Made by a program: the position numbers and the translations under genes | The notes under the pieces: generated by a model | The model's input: the letters and a program-made list of their open reading frames with translations, nothing else | Database searches by the model: none | What the model was told of the DNA's origin: nothing | Shown here: positions 1 to 11,995 of the stretch, one piece after another | Numbering within the stretch: the first letter of the stretch is position 1 | Layout: every line of letters starts with the position of its first letter | NCBI GenBank assembly: GCA_964019165.1 | Contig: OZ025273.1 | Coordinates: 7,169,397-7,233,396 of the forward strand | Direction: 5' to 3' | DNA from: Mastigias papua | Taxonomy: Eukaryota > Cnidaria > Scyphozoa > Rhizostomeae > Mastigiidae | DNA length: 64,000 bases

Positions 1-386
1 TGATTGCTAAGAGTGGGTTTTTGAAGCTTGAAAGTATCGCTGGACAGATATCCTGTATCTCCAATAACAAGTTCTTTGTTAGTCACTTGCTTTTATGACT
101 GTACTTGTCCTATTTTCATAACTATTACATTTGCATATGTTTGCAGTGCACCGATTCGAGATCTTGTATGTTGATTCTCAACAGATCATATTATTCTTAT
201 GCAAAGAAACAATTGCGCTCGGAGTTCTAAAAGCATACTAACAGATAATGTGAGTAAAACTTGCCAAGAAACAATTAGGACTAGATTTTAGTCAAAGGGA
301 TTGTTCTTTGCATCGCTACAAATTAGCTTGCACTTTTGATAGAGGTTTAGAATAACCTGAGTTTGATCAATTTCGTTATTTATCAG
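1..386 (+). other. Intron upstream of first visible receptor exon
   Basis: I see no exon here with matching phase or similarity to the ligand-binding module. It reads as intron leading to the acceptor TTATTTATCAG just before 387. Confidence 0.4.
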
Positions 387-3300
387 ATTCGTAGATCTGG
401 TTCGAGAGTGAATGTCATCTCGAGCATTGGTCAATCGTCTGCAGAACTACTGAATGCAATACGGAATGCAGAAATGATAGGAAAAGGCTGGGTATGGCTA
501 GCAACCAGCGGTGTAGCATCCAGACTAATGACTACGGAATCAGAATTGGCAAAAGCTATGGACGGACTTCTTGGAATTGGACCTTCTTCTGGAGAAGGGA
601 GTGTTTATTTGAACTTCATTGCGAATTGGCTTGAAAAGGATTCAGTAAAGTATCCTGGTATCATCCACAGACTTGTGGTAAGGTTTATGAATCTAATGGA
701 GAATGACTTTAAACCATTTACTTTTGCCGTATGATGTGCTTATAATTCTTTTACCCAGGAGTTGCATCTCAAGTTGAATGCAATGCCCCAGATTCCTGCT
801 GTTCCTCTGCTATATGGGCTGAAAAACTTCTCCTGGTCGTGTTTCTTCTTTAGCCAACCTCTCGCACATAGATTCTTATGTTTGCATTAAGCAATTTCAT
901 GGTTAATCCAGTATTTTTCAACTATCTTCATATCCCAACAGTAATGCTGTTACCAGAATACAGTTTTATCTTAACACCCTTTTAAAATCTTCTTCGCAAA
1001 AATCATTTCAAGCTTCTTTTCGTTTGTTTTAGAACCCAACCTCTTTGCCATACACATGTCAAGTTTACGATGCTGTTAATGGTCTTGCATTATCGCTGTC
1101 CGATCTAATAGCAAGGAAATCAGTCACGTATCAAACTAGGCAGAAAGTCATACGACTAAAGTTATTTCAGAAATTGAAGACCTATAAAGATTTGGTTACA
1201 GGCTACCCAAGTTCCAGCGGAACAAAATCAGTATATTTTGATGAAAACCAAGATGGTCCACCAATTCTAGATATACTTAATCTGGTGGTATGTACTGTTC
1301 TTTTCTATACGACGTTTGTGTTCCATATCAAGCCGTATTGGGTTCCTATATGTCTGTGAAGTGGATAGTGCTCGATAGTTCTCATAACAACTTCTTCCTT
1401 TTTGTAGGATGCCAAATGGAAGGTGATTGGTGGATACTCAGGTCACGGCCATCGAATATCATTCACTCAAGATCCAACTTTCCCTGGTGGAAGCACGGTT
1501 CCAGTTGTTGGAGCTGGGAAATCTATTTACAAAGTTGCAGCCTTCTTTCCCAAACATGTGAAATTGGGTCCTCTCTCAGAGCTAGGATATCTATGGGTAA
1601 GTGATCTAAAGGATATCCAGGTTTATTGAGTTTTTGGTTAACTATTACATTGGCTTGATGTAATATTCTCTAGCAGTTTCCTATCATATTTATGCACTTT
1701 ATTGATTCATTTCATTACATATTTATCACCTGCCAATATAAACCTATTACTTTTTGTCTTGAATGTATTTTGGGTGCATTGTTGTTTGTTTGCTTGCTCT
1801 CCTCACCTTCTCGAGTACTATGCCTTTTATATTTTTCATTTTGGAACACGACCTCAACTTCTATAAGTGATATTACAGCTCCTCTATAAGTGATATTACA
1901 GCTCCTAAAAATTTCCTGATTTCTGCATATCTACGGTTTTCGAAGCTATATCGATCATAACGTGCTTTCAACATATCATGTTTTCCAGGAAAGCGCTTTG
2001 AGAGCTGCTGTTGATTGGTTGAATGAGAATAGGTCATTTACGATTGGCTTCAAAATGGAGACATATAGCGGTGGACTTGATGAGCAAGATTGTGCCACAG
2101 TGGCTCGGGTAATGAAGCATTTGCATCTCCTAGTAACTTGACAGCCACCATCAACAACAAGGCCGACACCAATTCGATCCAAATCAATATATGACTTTTT
2201 CTTTTAAGCAAACGAACTGGCTTTTGAAATGTACGAAGCAGCTTTAGTTCCATGCAGGCAGGACTGTTGAATTAAAGTTCTTCACATTTTTCTAATAGCG
2301 CGCATATTTGTGCATAATTAATGTCACTTATTAACTCTTAGGTTTTGAGAGAAGTCCAGAGCACACCCCTTTATTGAACATCCCAAGAGTCAAGTGCGGA
2401 TCCAAAGGGAGGCCTGGGAGCCATGGCCCCCCATGCGATAATATTTCTTATCGCAAAAATGTTTTAAGAAAGTTTTGGCACTGAAATCACGAAAAAGCTA
2501 AAAAAAAGTCTCAGTACTGGACCAAGCAACTTTCTTATGAAAGCTTATATGTGTTTATTGCTAATGGTGGTAATGAGAACAGTACCTGTCGTATAGTAGG
2601 TAACTTGCTGAGAGGCCCTCTAACTTGAAAACCCTTTATTCTCCTACCTGTTCAAAGTTGCTTATCAGGATAAAACGATATTATTTGTACCAGTATGTAG
2701 GATGGCTCTTCCAGTTACCAAATCCAATGTCTCTCATATCTGCAATTGTTTTCTAGGGACTTCCTGATGATATCGATCTTGTCATCGGTGAATATCGTTC
2801 TGCGTGCACGGCAGCGATTTATCACAAAGTCGAGCGCAGAAAAATTCCTATTATCTCCTATGGTGCAACTTCAGCCACGTTATCAAATAAAATTGTATAC
2901 CCATATCTGTTTCGCACATGTCCTTCCAACGAGTATCAAAGCATGGCACTAAATGAGCTGGTAGCAAAACTCAAATGGGAGAAACTGGGCATCATTTCTG
3001 AGAGAAACGCTTACGGGAGTGGACTTCTAAAAAGTTTCGTGGAGAAACTAAGAACTGAAGATGTCTGGATAACTGCTGCGGAGGACTTCCGTTCAGGAAA
3101 AGCCGAGAGGATAACCAAGAATATACTATCGGTTAGTCATTTGATGATCTGTCATTTCAATAGCAGATTTGATTTAGCTTTGGTTGTAACTTTGATGCCT
3201 TACATAAAGAAGTCTAGTCTAAAGAAGTCTGTTGTCTGGTTTGATTCACATATATAGTTTAAGTAAGTAAAGACAACGGAATTTAAGAAACGTTGTGAAG

Positions 3301-6300
3301 TCAGAGAGCGAGAAATAGTTTAAGGTCTGGTTTAAAGGAATCTGTTGTCTGATTCGATGCACAGACGTAGTTTAGCTAGTCAAATACAACAGGATTTAGG
3401 AATAATTGTGAAGTGAAAGTGCGAGAAGTGCTCAATGGCGGAGCACTTGACGTACAAAGCCGAGGGTCGCGAGTTCGAGTCCCACGCGGGTTATTCATTT
3501 TCTCGCACTTTCACTTCATAATAGTTTAGGTACTAAAAGCCTCCTTTGTCGATTAGTATTATCGTTGATAGTAATGGCAGACTTTGTAACAGTTTTGTAT
3601 CATGAAAAGAACCCAATTTCTTCCATGGTAACAGTTTGTATTGACTGTTTTAGCTAAAGAGTTCTGGCACAGGAGTGAATGTTATAATTTCCCAACCATC
3701 AGATGCCGAGAGAGTTTTTCAAGAGGCCTTTGAACAGGTGAGGGTTTCATGTTACCCAGTTTTCCTCAAGGATTTTCCAATTAGTGATTTAACTCACGGA
3801 GAAAGCTTAAAATGCGTTCAATAATGTCTCTGATTGTCGATACAATCCATCTTAAAGACTTTGTTACACGTACGTCACACCGACCATTACATAGACTATA
3901 TTAGACATACTTCACATCGATCGTTATCTGGAGTGACCAGCCCATCTGAAAGGCTGTGTTGTCGGTAATTCACATCGGTCATCGGTTGTTGCAGATGACC
4001 ACCCCATCTGAAACACTTTTGTTATATATGGTTATCATATCATTGGCCGTAAAAGAAGTGTCAGTTCCTTTGAAACAGAACCTGGTCTATAGTTACCCTA
4101 AGAAAGATACCAAGCTTTGACCTTTTTTTCTATGAGGATATTGTCCTCTCTGTTATAGGAATGTGTAGCCTGATAGCTGGATGTGAAATCCAAGGCTCCC
4201 TTATAATTTTGCAAATCTCAGTAACCTAAAACCAGCCTCGGAGCCAGGTACTAAGATACTTTTATAGAGAGAGGGACAAAGATTTCTAGAAAGAGCTCAA
4301 GATCAGAATTATACCTAGTGGGTGGCGATAGAAATATATAGTGTACAGCACTAGTTGTTGTTGTTGTAAGTTACCTTTCATGGTGTAACAAAGAAACTTC
4401 GGTATGAGGAGAAAATTTGAGCAGACCAAACCATGGAGATGTTGGACTATAAAGTATTTACTTCGTAATGACATTCTATTGAAATGAAAGTTTGAAAATA
4501 TCGGCTCCTTTGACTTATAGAGGATGACTGGCAAAGGCTGGACTTGGCTTGGCTCAGATGGCGCAGTTTCTTCGACTTTCACAAAATCACAGCACTTGCA
4601 ACATGCAATGCAGGGAATGGTTGGCTTTCGACCAAAAGGTGGCTCCGGTGAATTGTATTCAAAAATATTGAAACAGTGGGGACTAAGAGGCACAAGAGGC
4701 AAGGTTGGTACAAATGGAAGAATACCTATAGAGAACTCTGAAATCCACTGTATTATAGTTAAAGTATTGTGCAAGCTGTTGAAAATGAGTTGTTACAGAG
4801 TTCCTTTGCTTTGATTCATCAATGAGATTATGCATCAAATTAGTTTAATGTCCCATCCATAGGAGTAGTAATCTTGTTGTGTCCGTATTGTTCTAGATTC
4901 CATATGTCGCTCAAGTTATTGACGCTCTGCTAGCACCGGCTTTCGCTTTACAGCGATTGCATTCAAAAAAGCACATTACAGAGGTATGTTTCCCTTTTAC
5001 CTTTGCAAATATATATAACTAAATATATATTTATTTGAATATGCTTAGTTATTTTTATATTTATTTATTTATATATATTTAGTTAATTTTATATGTACGT
5101 ATTTACCAGTGTCAGGATGTCTTGAAAGTCAAGTATTGCTTCGTTGCTTCGTTGCATAATCGCTATATTGAAAATAATCTTATCCAGTTAGCCTATTAGT
5201 ATCATTATTTCTGTGGCAGTGGTCTAAAGGTCCCAGACGGGAACAATAAATAACTCATTTATGATGGCCCTTCTTGGCTCCTCATGCTTATGCTTAAGCT
5301 TGGGATCTATATGGGCTGGGTCATAGCAGCTACAAAACTGAGAACATAGTGTCTTTATTCTTCACTTGTCTTTTGTTTATGTGTCTTTTGCTGAATGATC
5401 TTATTTCCGGAAGCCAGAATGTCTTTCCTGTACAGCAAGATATTTGTAGCACAAGAGATTCTCATGGTCTTTTAATACCGGTAGTCAATAGCATTACTTT
5501 CAGTTAATTCAGCAAATCCGAATTTTCTTTTCCAGAAAACAAAGAGAACTGATGCTAGAAATCTCATGGCCCGAGAACTTCAAAATATGAAAAACCAAAA
5601 GAGCGGGTTTTCCAGTGCAACTGGTACTACTATGTATTTTGATGAGAATCAAGATCCACCTGGAATTTACGACTTAGTCAATCTAAATGTAAGAGTTTGT
5701 AAATTTTTAATTATATTCGATGCATTATTTTAAATCATATCTTACTTTGTAAAAGCTCAGAAACAGCCATGACAAGACTAACAACGCAACAGTGATACAG
5801 CGAAATGATGTAATGGTAGCAATACAGTGACAATGAAGATACATTGATGACCACGAGAAGCAGATTGCACCGGCTGCGAAGCCTTCATGCACAATGTGAA
5901 AATCTTGTCTTGTTGAAGGAAATTGTTTCTGTTCTAAAAGGAATGAAGCCTTGCACTGCATTTCAAATAGAAATATGTTACAATATCTTGAGCCATAATA
6001 TATGAGAGATAAGGCACAACTTTATGGCCATAAGAGATATGAAACTAAAAGTCTGTAATGGTGAACTGGATTTGTTCTTCTTAATTGCCTTTTGTGGTGT
6101 AATTTCGTGAAATTTTGTTAAAGCATTAATATCCCATATTGCGTTGGCGTGTGTTGAATCTGTTTCCTTATAATTAAGCACAAGTGGTATTTGAATTTTA
6201 TTTTAATCACGTCGATTTCGCAAATCAAGCCAGTTATTGCAAGAGTATGAGTAATGAGCTTTCTTTTTCTCAGGGTGAATCATGGGTAACAGTTGGTTCT

Positions 6301-8354
6301 TTTCATTCAAATCAACTTCATATAACCAGGTATACTATCGATTTTCCTATTGAAGCTTTCTGTAATTAAAGATATAAGGAGAGTTTCCATTACGCTCTAT
6401 AGAATGTATACCATAATCTTGCTTAATCCTTTCACCAGTTCTTATCTGCGGCGTATCGCCGCTAGCTTCTAGCATGGTCATAATATTAGCTATTAGCTCC
6501 ATACAATCATTCGTTGTCAATTTAATGCCTTCCTTGCTACCCTTCATGTCCACAAAACTTTAAATATGCATGACTAGGCTTATTGTGATAAATGACATCA
6601 ACACATTTGCCATCGTGTTTTATAGATCTCATCTTCCGTATACCACAATCTAGCTTTATCCTTTTACCAATACTTACTTACGTCAGATGATAACAAGCTT
6701 CTAGGTTTGGTTTGACATCAGAAAAATGATTGGCGATTCCATATGCTAATTCCTTATCACTTGAATACTTGTTTTGATGGCAATTGAATACTGATTTTCA
6801 ACTGGGATCTTATGGAGCAAATAATTCGCATCCAGTTTGGTCACTGGCTTTCCAGAGATTAATGTGACGTAGGCATATTCCTCGTCAGCAGTGACAAATC
6901 TCTGTCTGCATGCTAGCTGAATCTTTCCCCATATCGTGAAAGCTCCATGGCTACTTTCTCTTTATACTGGCTTGTCCTTTCTTTAAACTACTAATCACGG
7001 GTGTGAAAGATTTTGAAGATTTTGTATATAATTGTTGAAGTTTTTCCTTTCTATTTTAGCAACTTAGATTCTTTCGTAGTATTACCCACTCTGTACGTTT
7101 TGCGCGTTTGCTAACACTCGAACATGTATCTTATCTAGAAATATTGTTTGGCCTGGTGGTACCGTAGACACTCCACCGTCAAATCAGCCACTGTAAGTAT
7201 ACTACAAGTCACTCCTTGCGACATCTTATGCTTATTCTAATCCAGACACTGCCTAGCTGTCTGATTATTCAAAATAGGATTTCAAGTCCATCACCAATAC
7301 GTAAATGTTTATCCTCGACCTTGTATTTACGGCATTCGTGTTTGACCTTTGTCCCAATATCCGTATATTTAGTACATTTATTTTATGCACATTCGCTCCA
7401 AATATACAGAGGTAGTTCACTACACAGTTTGTCTATATGAAGCTCCTTATCGTTGCATGGATGATATGAAAAGAGTTTTTCCTTAGGAACAGAGAATGTC
7501 ATATATAAGATTGTTTGCTTTCTGTCATTTGCACATGAGATGACTTCCAAAGGGTACATAAGCCGGTCCCTATCGTTATAAGATGCCCACCAATGGTTTC
7601 GACTTCAAAAGGCAATGTTTCTTAATTGGACTAATCTTAAATTGAATACTTGTAAACATGTAAAAATCGTCGATTAGACGGTGAGATAGAGATGATTTCT
7701 CGTAGTCTAATCGAAAGTCAGAAGCTTGCCAAGTACTTAGTCTGTTGTTTTGTCCATAGTAGGAAAAAAGTCCATTCTGAAACGTCCTGGATGACAGAAT
7801 TTAGGCTTGTGGAATATTCCGATGCTGCATTCCCTCTGTCTCAAAGCCATTGTGACTTTCATCATTGTTTATTCCAGTCCATAACGTAATTTGCTTTCCT
7901 CTCATCCAGAGACCACCAAGTACCAGTTTCAGTGGAGAAGACTTCAAAGGAATTGGATGGTGCTTTGCTTGCTGTTGCTGTAATTTTTGGTGTCTTTGGT
8001 GCCTTAGTTCTTGGTTTCATGGCGTATATAATACACCGAGTGAAGCATAGACACCTATATATGCAGGTAATTTTCCAAAGCAGTTTGAAACTTTTGGCAA
8101 ATGTTTCAGATAAGCTATATGAAGGGGAGATTAAGCATCCCCTAACGTAATATACTACCAAATATGTACCAATGACTTACAAATATGTTGTTCTTTCATT
8201 TCAGAGTGATGTTTCAAGTGGAGGCTTATTTTCTGTTTTATATGGCCACAGGCAGAATAATGGTGATTATGCTCGACCTGAGACAAATGTTGTACCCACA
8301 GGAAAAACGAAAGTAGAGACAGACACTCCTTTGGCAGACGAAAGTGAAACGTAG
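387..8354 (+). CDS. Tandem ANF/LIVBP-domain single-pass receptor, 5' partial
   Basis: Thirteen exons splice in frame to 717 residues and a stop; earlier exons lie left of the window. Exons: 387-677, 1033-1287, 1408-1596, 1989-2108, 2757-3131, 3654-3737, 4521-4703, 4897-4983, 5536-5688, 6274-6329, 7139-7192, 7910-8066, 8205-8354. The first exons encode the C-terminal half of one periplasmic-binding-protein-like ligand module. Exon 1408-1596 ends module 1 (FPGGSTVP) and starts module 2 (KVAAFFPKH), which is complete. Both modules share GKGWxWL, YFDENQD and PGG motifs. One membrane span follows (ALLAVAVIFGVFGALVLGF), then about 60 cytoplasmic residues. The module resembles the amino-terminal domains of ionotropic glutamate, GABA-B and natriuretic-peptide receptors, but no channel, 7TM, kinase-like or cyclase domain follows before the stop. 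It probably binds a small ligand at the cell surface; ligand and signalling are unknown. A splice form reaching another effector cannot be excluded. Confidence 0.8.
1861..1906. repeat. 23-bp perfect tandem duplication
   Basis: The unit beginning CTATAAGTGATATTACAG occurs twice in direct succession (1861-1883 and 1884-1906) inside a receptor intron. The copies are identical, so the duplication is recent or still active. Confidence 0.9.
3222..3427. repeat. Diverged direct repeat of about 92 bp
   Basis: Unit 1 (3222-3314) and unit 2 (3336-3427) follow the same pattern: GTCTGTTGTCTG-like start, a TAGTTTA stretch, ACAACxGxATTTA, then TTGTGAAGT and GCGAGAA. They differ at many positions. The end of unit 2 forms the left arm of the adjacent tRNA-like element. 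Confidence 0.7.
3410..3517 (+). mobile_element. tRNA-like SINE core flanked by perfect 17-bp inverted arms
   Basis: A tRNA-like core at about 3425-3492 has a box A-like segment (GCTCAATGGCGGAGCACTTG) and a box B-like segment (GAGTTCGAGTCCC). It is bracketed by GAAGTGAAAGTGCGAGA (3410-3426) and its exact reverse complement (3501-3517). A second copy lies at 38735-38876 with the same anticodon-arm spelling and the same right arm. A tRNA-derived SINE or a foldback element that captured a tRNA-like sequence both fit. It lies in a receptor intron. Confidence 0.65.
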
Positions 8355-8407
8355 CGTATGGCCAACAGTTAGAAACAGTTGCCATTTGAATATACCGTGT
8401 TCTCTAC

Positions 8408-8413
8408 AATAAA
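8408..8413 (+). terminator. Candidate polyadenylation signal AATAAA
   Basis: A canonical AATAAA lies 54 bases after the receptor stop codon, on the coding strand, in a plausible place for a short 3' UTR. No transcript evidence is available. Confidence 0.4.
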
Positions 8414-10239
8414 GAGGGCAATGCGTCTGAAATCGTTTGCCAGCCGATACTGGAGCAGCAGGTTTGTCTTCCTGTGTTTGCAATTAAGTGGTGTGGTAAA
8501 AGCAGCTGTATACATGAGATGTTCACTACCCTCGCTGAAGTGACAGAAGGAAATCAGCCATATTGTCTTGTTCTAAAGACAATACAGAATGCAGCTCAGA
8601 ATGATCGTAGTCAGCCACACCCAAGAAAGGACTTATCTAGCAAAGATATTATGAATTCAGTTGGCAGTAGAATGTGGTGTATTAGTGTAATATAGATGTA
8701 GCGGGAGAATTGCCACTGGATGAGTTTTTGTATAATTTTAACAATGATGTCAGTCCTTGCTACCTTTGTCAAAGTGTTAATATCTAGTGGACGATGTGTA
8801 TTGGTTGATTTAAAAGGTATCAAAGGACTATTTCTGTAGAAATTAGGTAAATGTAAGGTAACAGTTCCCCCTATCCTGCCTCTAAGCAGTATCTTAATTA
8901 AGACTGCAGACAAGATCTCTGCAGACTTGATTTCATTCATACGGAGTTCCAGTGAAAGTAGAATCCTGTAATATCAAACACTAACTGCTGTAATATCAAA
9001 CACTATCTGGACTTTGTTGGTTGTCTAGCACAGTATATTTGCTAGGCTTACTTCATTGGATCACCATAGCAATATAGTATGTGGTTCGCTCCCTTTCATT
9101 TTTCTTTTATAGTTGAATTAATTTTGTAGCAAAGTTTTAGAACTAGAAAACGTATTGATAATTGACTGTCAAATCTGAATCTTGGTGAATATAATTTATC
9201 TTTTAGCTTCCTGTATATATAATTTTTAGGTGGAGTTATGTTATGTTCATTAGAATGGAACCAGAAGATAATTTTTAGTGGCAAAAAGTAGCTTTTTATT
9301 TTTGTTCGCCTGTATCCATACGTTTCAGCAAACAATTTACCCCAAAGGAAAATCACTTTCAGAATTCCTCGTCAGTTCAACACTTCTCATTGCAGTGCCT
9401 TTGGGCTATCTTAATGTCTTATTAGATTCCCAGACAATAAATTTGTGGAAACACCTCAGGATATTGAGACAAGGGTCATCGCTCAAAGTGGTAAAAACCT
9501 CAATCCAATGAAACACTGTGCAATTCCTCGAATGTAGTTTTCTTCCATGATGCCCAGATATCCCTTCTCTTCAGAGCTGGGTTGATTCGTACAAAAGAAA
9601 ATACGTTATAAATACTGAGCTAGGATCGAAGCATGCTCCAGTGCTCGAATTCTTGTCTCTTTTTCGTAAAACTGGCTGAATTTGTGTAATGCTACACTCT
9701 GACAAAGCTGTGCTCATATTGTAAAAAACATCTTATCTTCTTTTAGCTGTTGTCCTCTGTCAGAAGTCATAATTGTTAAATTGTACATCTGATCTTGCAG
9801 ACACCGTGGTGATGTGTTTCCTAGAGAACCCGCCCCCCCCTCCCAACTAATTGTATACCTCGTCCCAATCTGTGGCTAATTTTCTGCTGTCCTCAAACCT
9901 GTTGTTGTAGCTTTCTTTAGCTACACTCCTCCAACTGAAGTTCTTCGACGCACTATTGGCTTGGGTCCATAACTCTTCAATAGGGATTAGTACGTATGAC
10001 TTGATAGGAGGTCAGAACATGTAAATCTTTAATATCTTGAATCTTTTAGTGGCACTAATCTATATAGTAGATGAAATCACCCCTTTCCTTTCACTCGACT
10101 TCGTGCCATGTCCTCTAAGCTACAATACCAGCGAAAGCATTGATCATGTGCCGCAATGCACTGTATTTACACTTAGTCATAATGCTAGGAACCCCAAAGA
10201 TTTTGCCAAGAAGGGAATTCAAAGTTGCACATATTGCAA

Positions 10240-10615
10240 TACGGTACATGCTTTTCTTTAAGAAACTGCTTTATAAGAAACCTAGTACTAGACAGCCTAA
10301 AGTTTAAGAAACTTTTAGAACTACAAAGGAAAGAGTTTGGAAGCTTTAAAAATTTCTGTCCTTTCTTCACAGTTTCGGGAACACGTTACTCCTCCACGGA
10401 TTTAGAAGTGCCACCAGTATGTTTTATATGTATATGCTTAAAAGCCAATAACCCTTTTGGGCATGGCAAAAGACTGTTTTTACGCTTTGTTTTCGTTTTC
10501 ACTACTATTTTTTCAATAAATTAAGAATCTTTTAGAACTAAAATATGGCCAGAAATTAAGGAACTCTTTCTACTAGGCCTTGAGCTAGGTTTCTTACGAA
10601 AAAACGTATACCGAC
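10240..10615. repeat. Foldback repeat family, copy A
   Basis: It begins with CATGCTTTTCTTTAAGAAAC and TTTATAAGAAACCTA and ends with GGCCTTGAGCTAGGTTTC, an approximate inverted match to its start. A related copy at 58915-59195 shares the CTAGGCCTTGAGCTAGG block and internal TTTTAGAACTA-type pieces. A third element at 37366-37706 has similar TTTTTTTATAAGAA termini. Confidence 0.6.
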
Positions 10616-10639
10616 GTAGGACGTTAAGAAATTGCATTG

Positions 10640-10830
10640 AACTAGCTCAGGTCCGTAGCCAAGGAGGGGCCTGAGGAGGCCTGGGGGGACCTGGGGGGCA
10701 AGGCCCCCTGGACTTGTGAGATTTGACTCTGTGCCTCCCCTAAAGACATGAATTATATAGATATATGTATTATATATATTGGCTGTGCCCCCCTTTGTGA
10801 TTTCAAACTGACTACGGGCCTGAACTAGCT
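10640..10830. mobile_element. hAT-type MITE with perfect 8-bp target duplication
   Basis: The 175-bp element at 10648-10822 starts CAGGTCCGTAGCCA and ends TGACTACGGGCCTG, near-perfect inverted termini. It is flanked on both sides by AACTAGCT. An 8-bp duplication with CAGG/CCTG ends fits the hAT superfamily. No coding capacity; it carries a G-rich then C-rich stem near the left end. Confidence 0.8.
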
Positions 10831-11995
10831 GTCTCTGATATCATTTCTCTGATATTCCTTACTTTATATGCATCAAGAATACAGAACTATAGGACGTCAA
10901 TGCTTATGTTTAAGTCCACATTTGACAGTAAATCCACCAGCGCGTCATAATTCATCTTGTTTTGTTTTACTATGAATGAGGCTGATGACGTAAAGGTAAC
11001 AACTACCTAGTTTGTAATACAAATGGAAAGCCATTAAAACTCGCAGACCGTACAAACTATTGTCATGCAACGATAGCCAGGAGACTTCGTTTACTACACA
11101 AGATTTCCTTATTTGACTAATCGTATTTGCCAAAAATATCTACCCGGAGTTTAACATTCGTAATCATCCACTTCACCTGCTTATTGTTTCAAAGTGTGTT
11201 GAGATAATTTACATGCAAATTCTGGCGTTGTTTTTGTGGACGGCAGCTGTTCTTCAGAACGAAGCGTTGATCTTCGTAGGCCAACAAGAAGTAGCACTTT
11301 GATGTTGTGAAACCTTCAATTCCTTGCTGGTAAGAGGACGATTCTGGTGGGAAAACTTTTCAGACAAATTTTCCTGCGTTAACGAATGGTATGGCATATG
11401 AGCACATTCAAATTGTAACACTATCTGTGTGGTTATATTTCTAGGATAACCGGTCACCTCAGTGCCAAAGGTTTACAAGATAGATCTTGAGATGGGACGA
11501 ATTGATGAGAAGAGTAAATCTTGTTCAACTAGTTACGTACAGCTGAATTGAAGAAAGACGGATGTCTGCTTGCAAAATTTTGAGATATAGACAAAAACAT
11601 GAGAGGATTTTGTTGGTATTTGCGCGTGACTGAAAAGTACCGGTAATAAATTTGGTGAGACAACAAGGACGATATCTTACGGTTCTTTGGTAGCATTTCA
11701 AGACCTGCTGGATGTGTTCCTGATCTGGTGTATGCGAAAGATAGGAGAGAAAACCTTACTTTACTACTCATGAAAACTAAGTAGATACTGGAATGTGTGA
11801 TTGAGAACATGTCAGTAATCATCGACAGTATTTGAATGGATTTACGACAAGGTACTTTCAAGCATAAGAAAGCCTTTCGCTTTTTTTAGGACTTAGCATT
11901 TGATCGTGAAGTTAGACGGGATTGTTTTAATAAACACTTTTGAGAGTAATATATTCAAAGTAAATCGCATTCTTCCTACTGTCCATTGTGCGTAA

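Larger units (their letters stand above)
8355..11995. other. Intergenic region, repeat-bearing
   Basis: It holds the receptor 3' UTR, a short direct duplication of CTGTAATATCAAACACTA near 8967-9005, a foldback repeat at 10240-10615 and a small hAT-like element at 10640-10830. I see no convincing coding exon. Confidence 0.5.
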
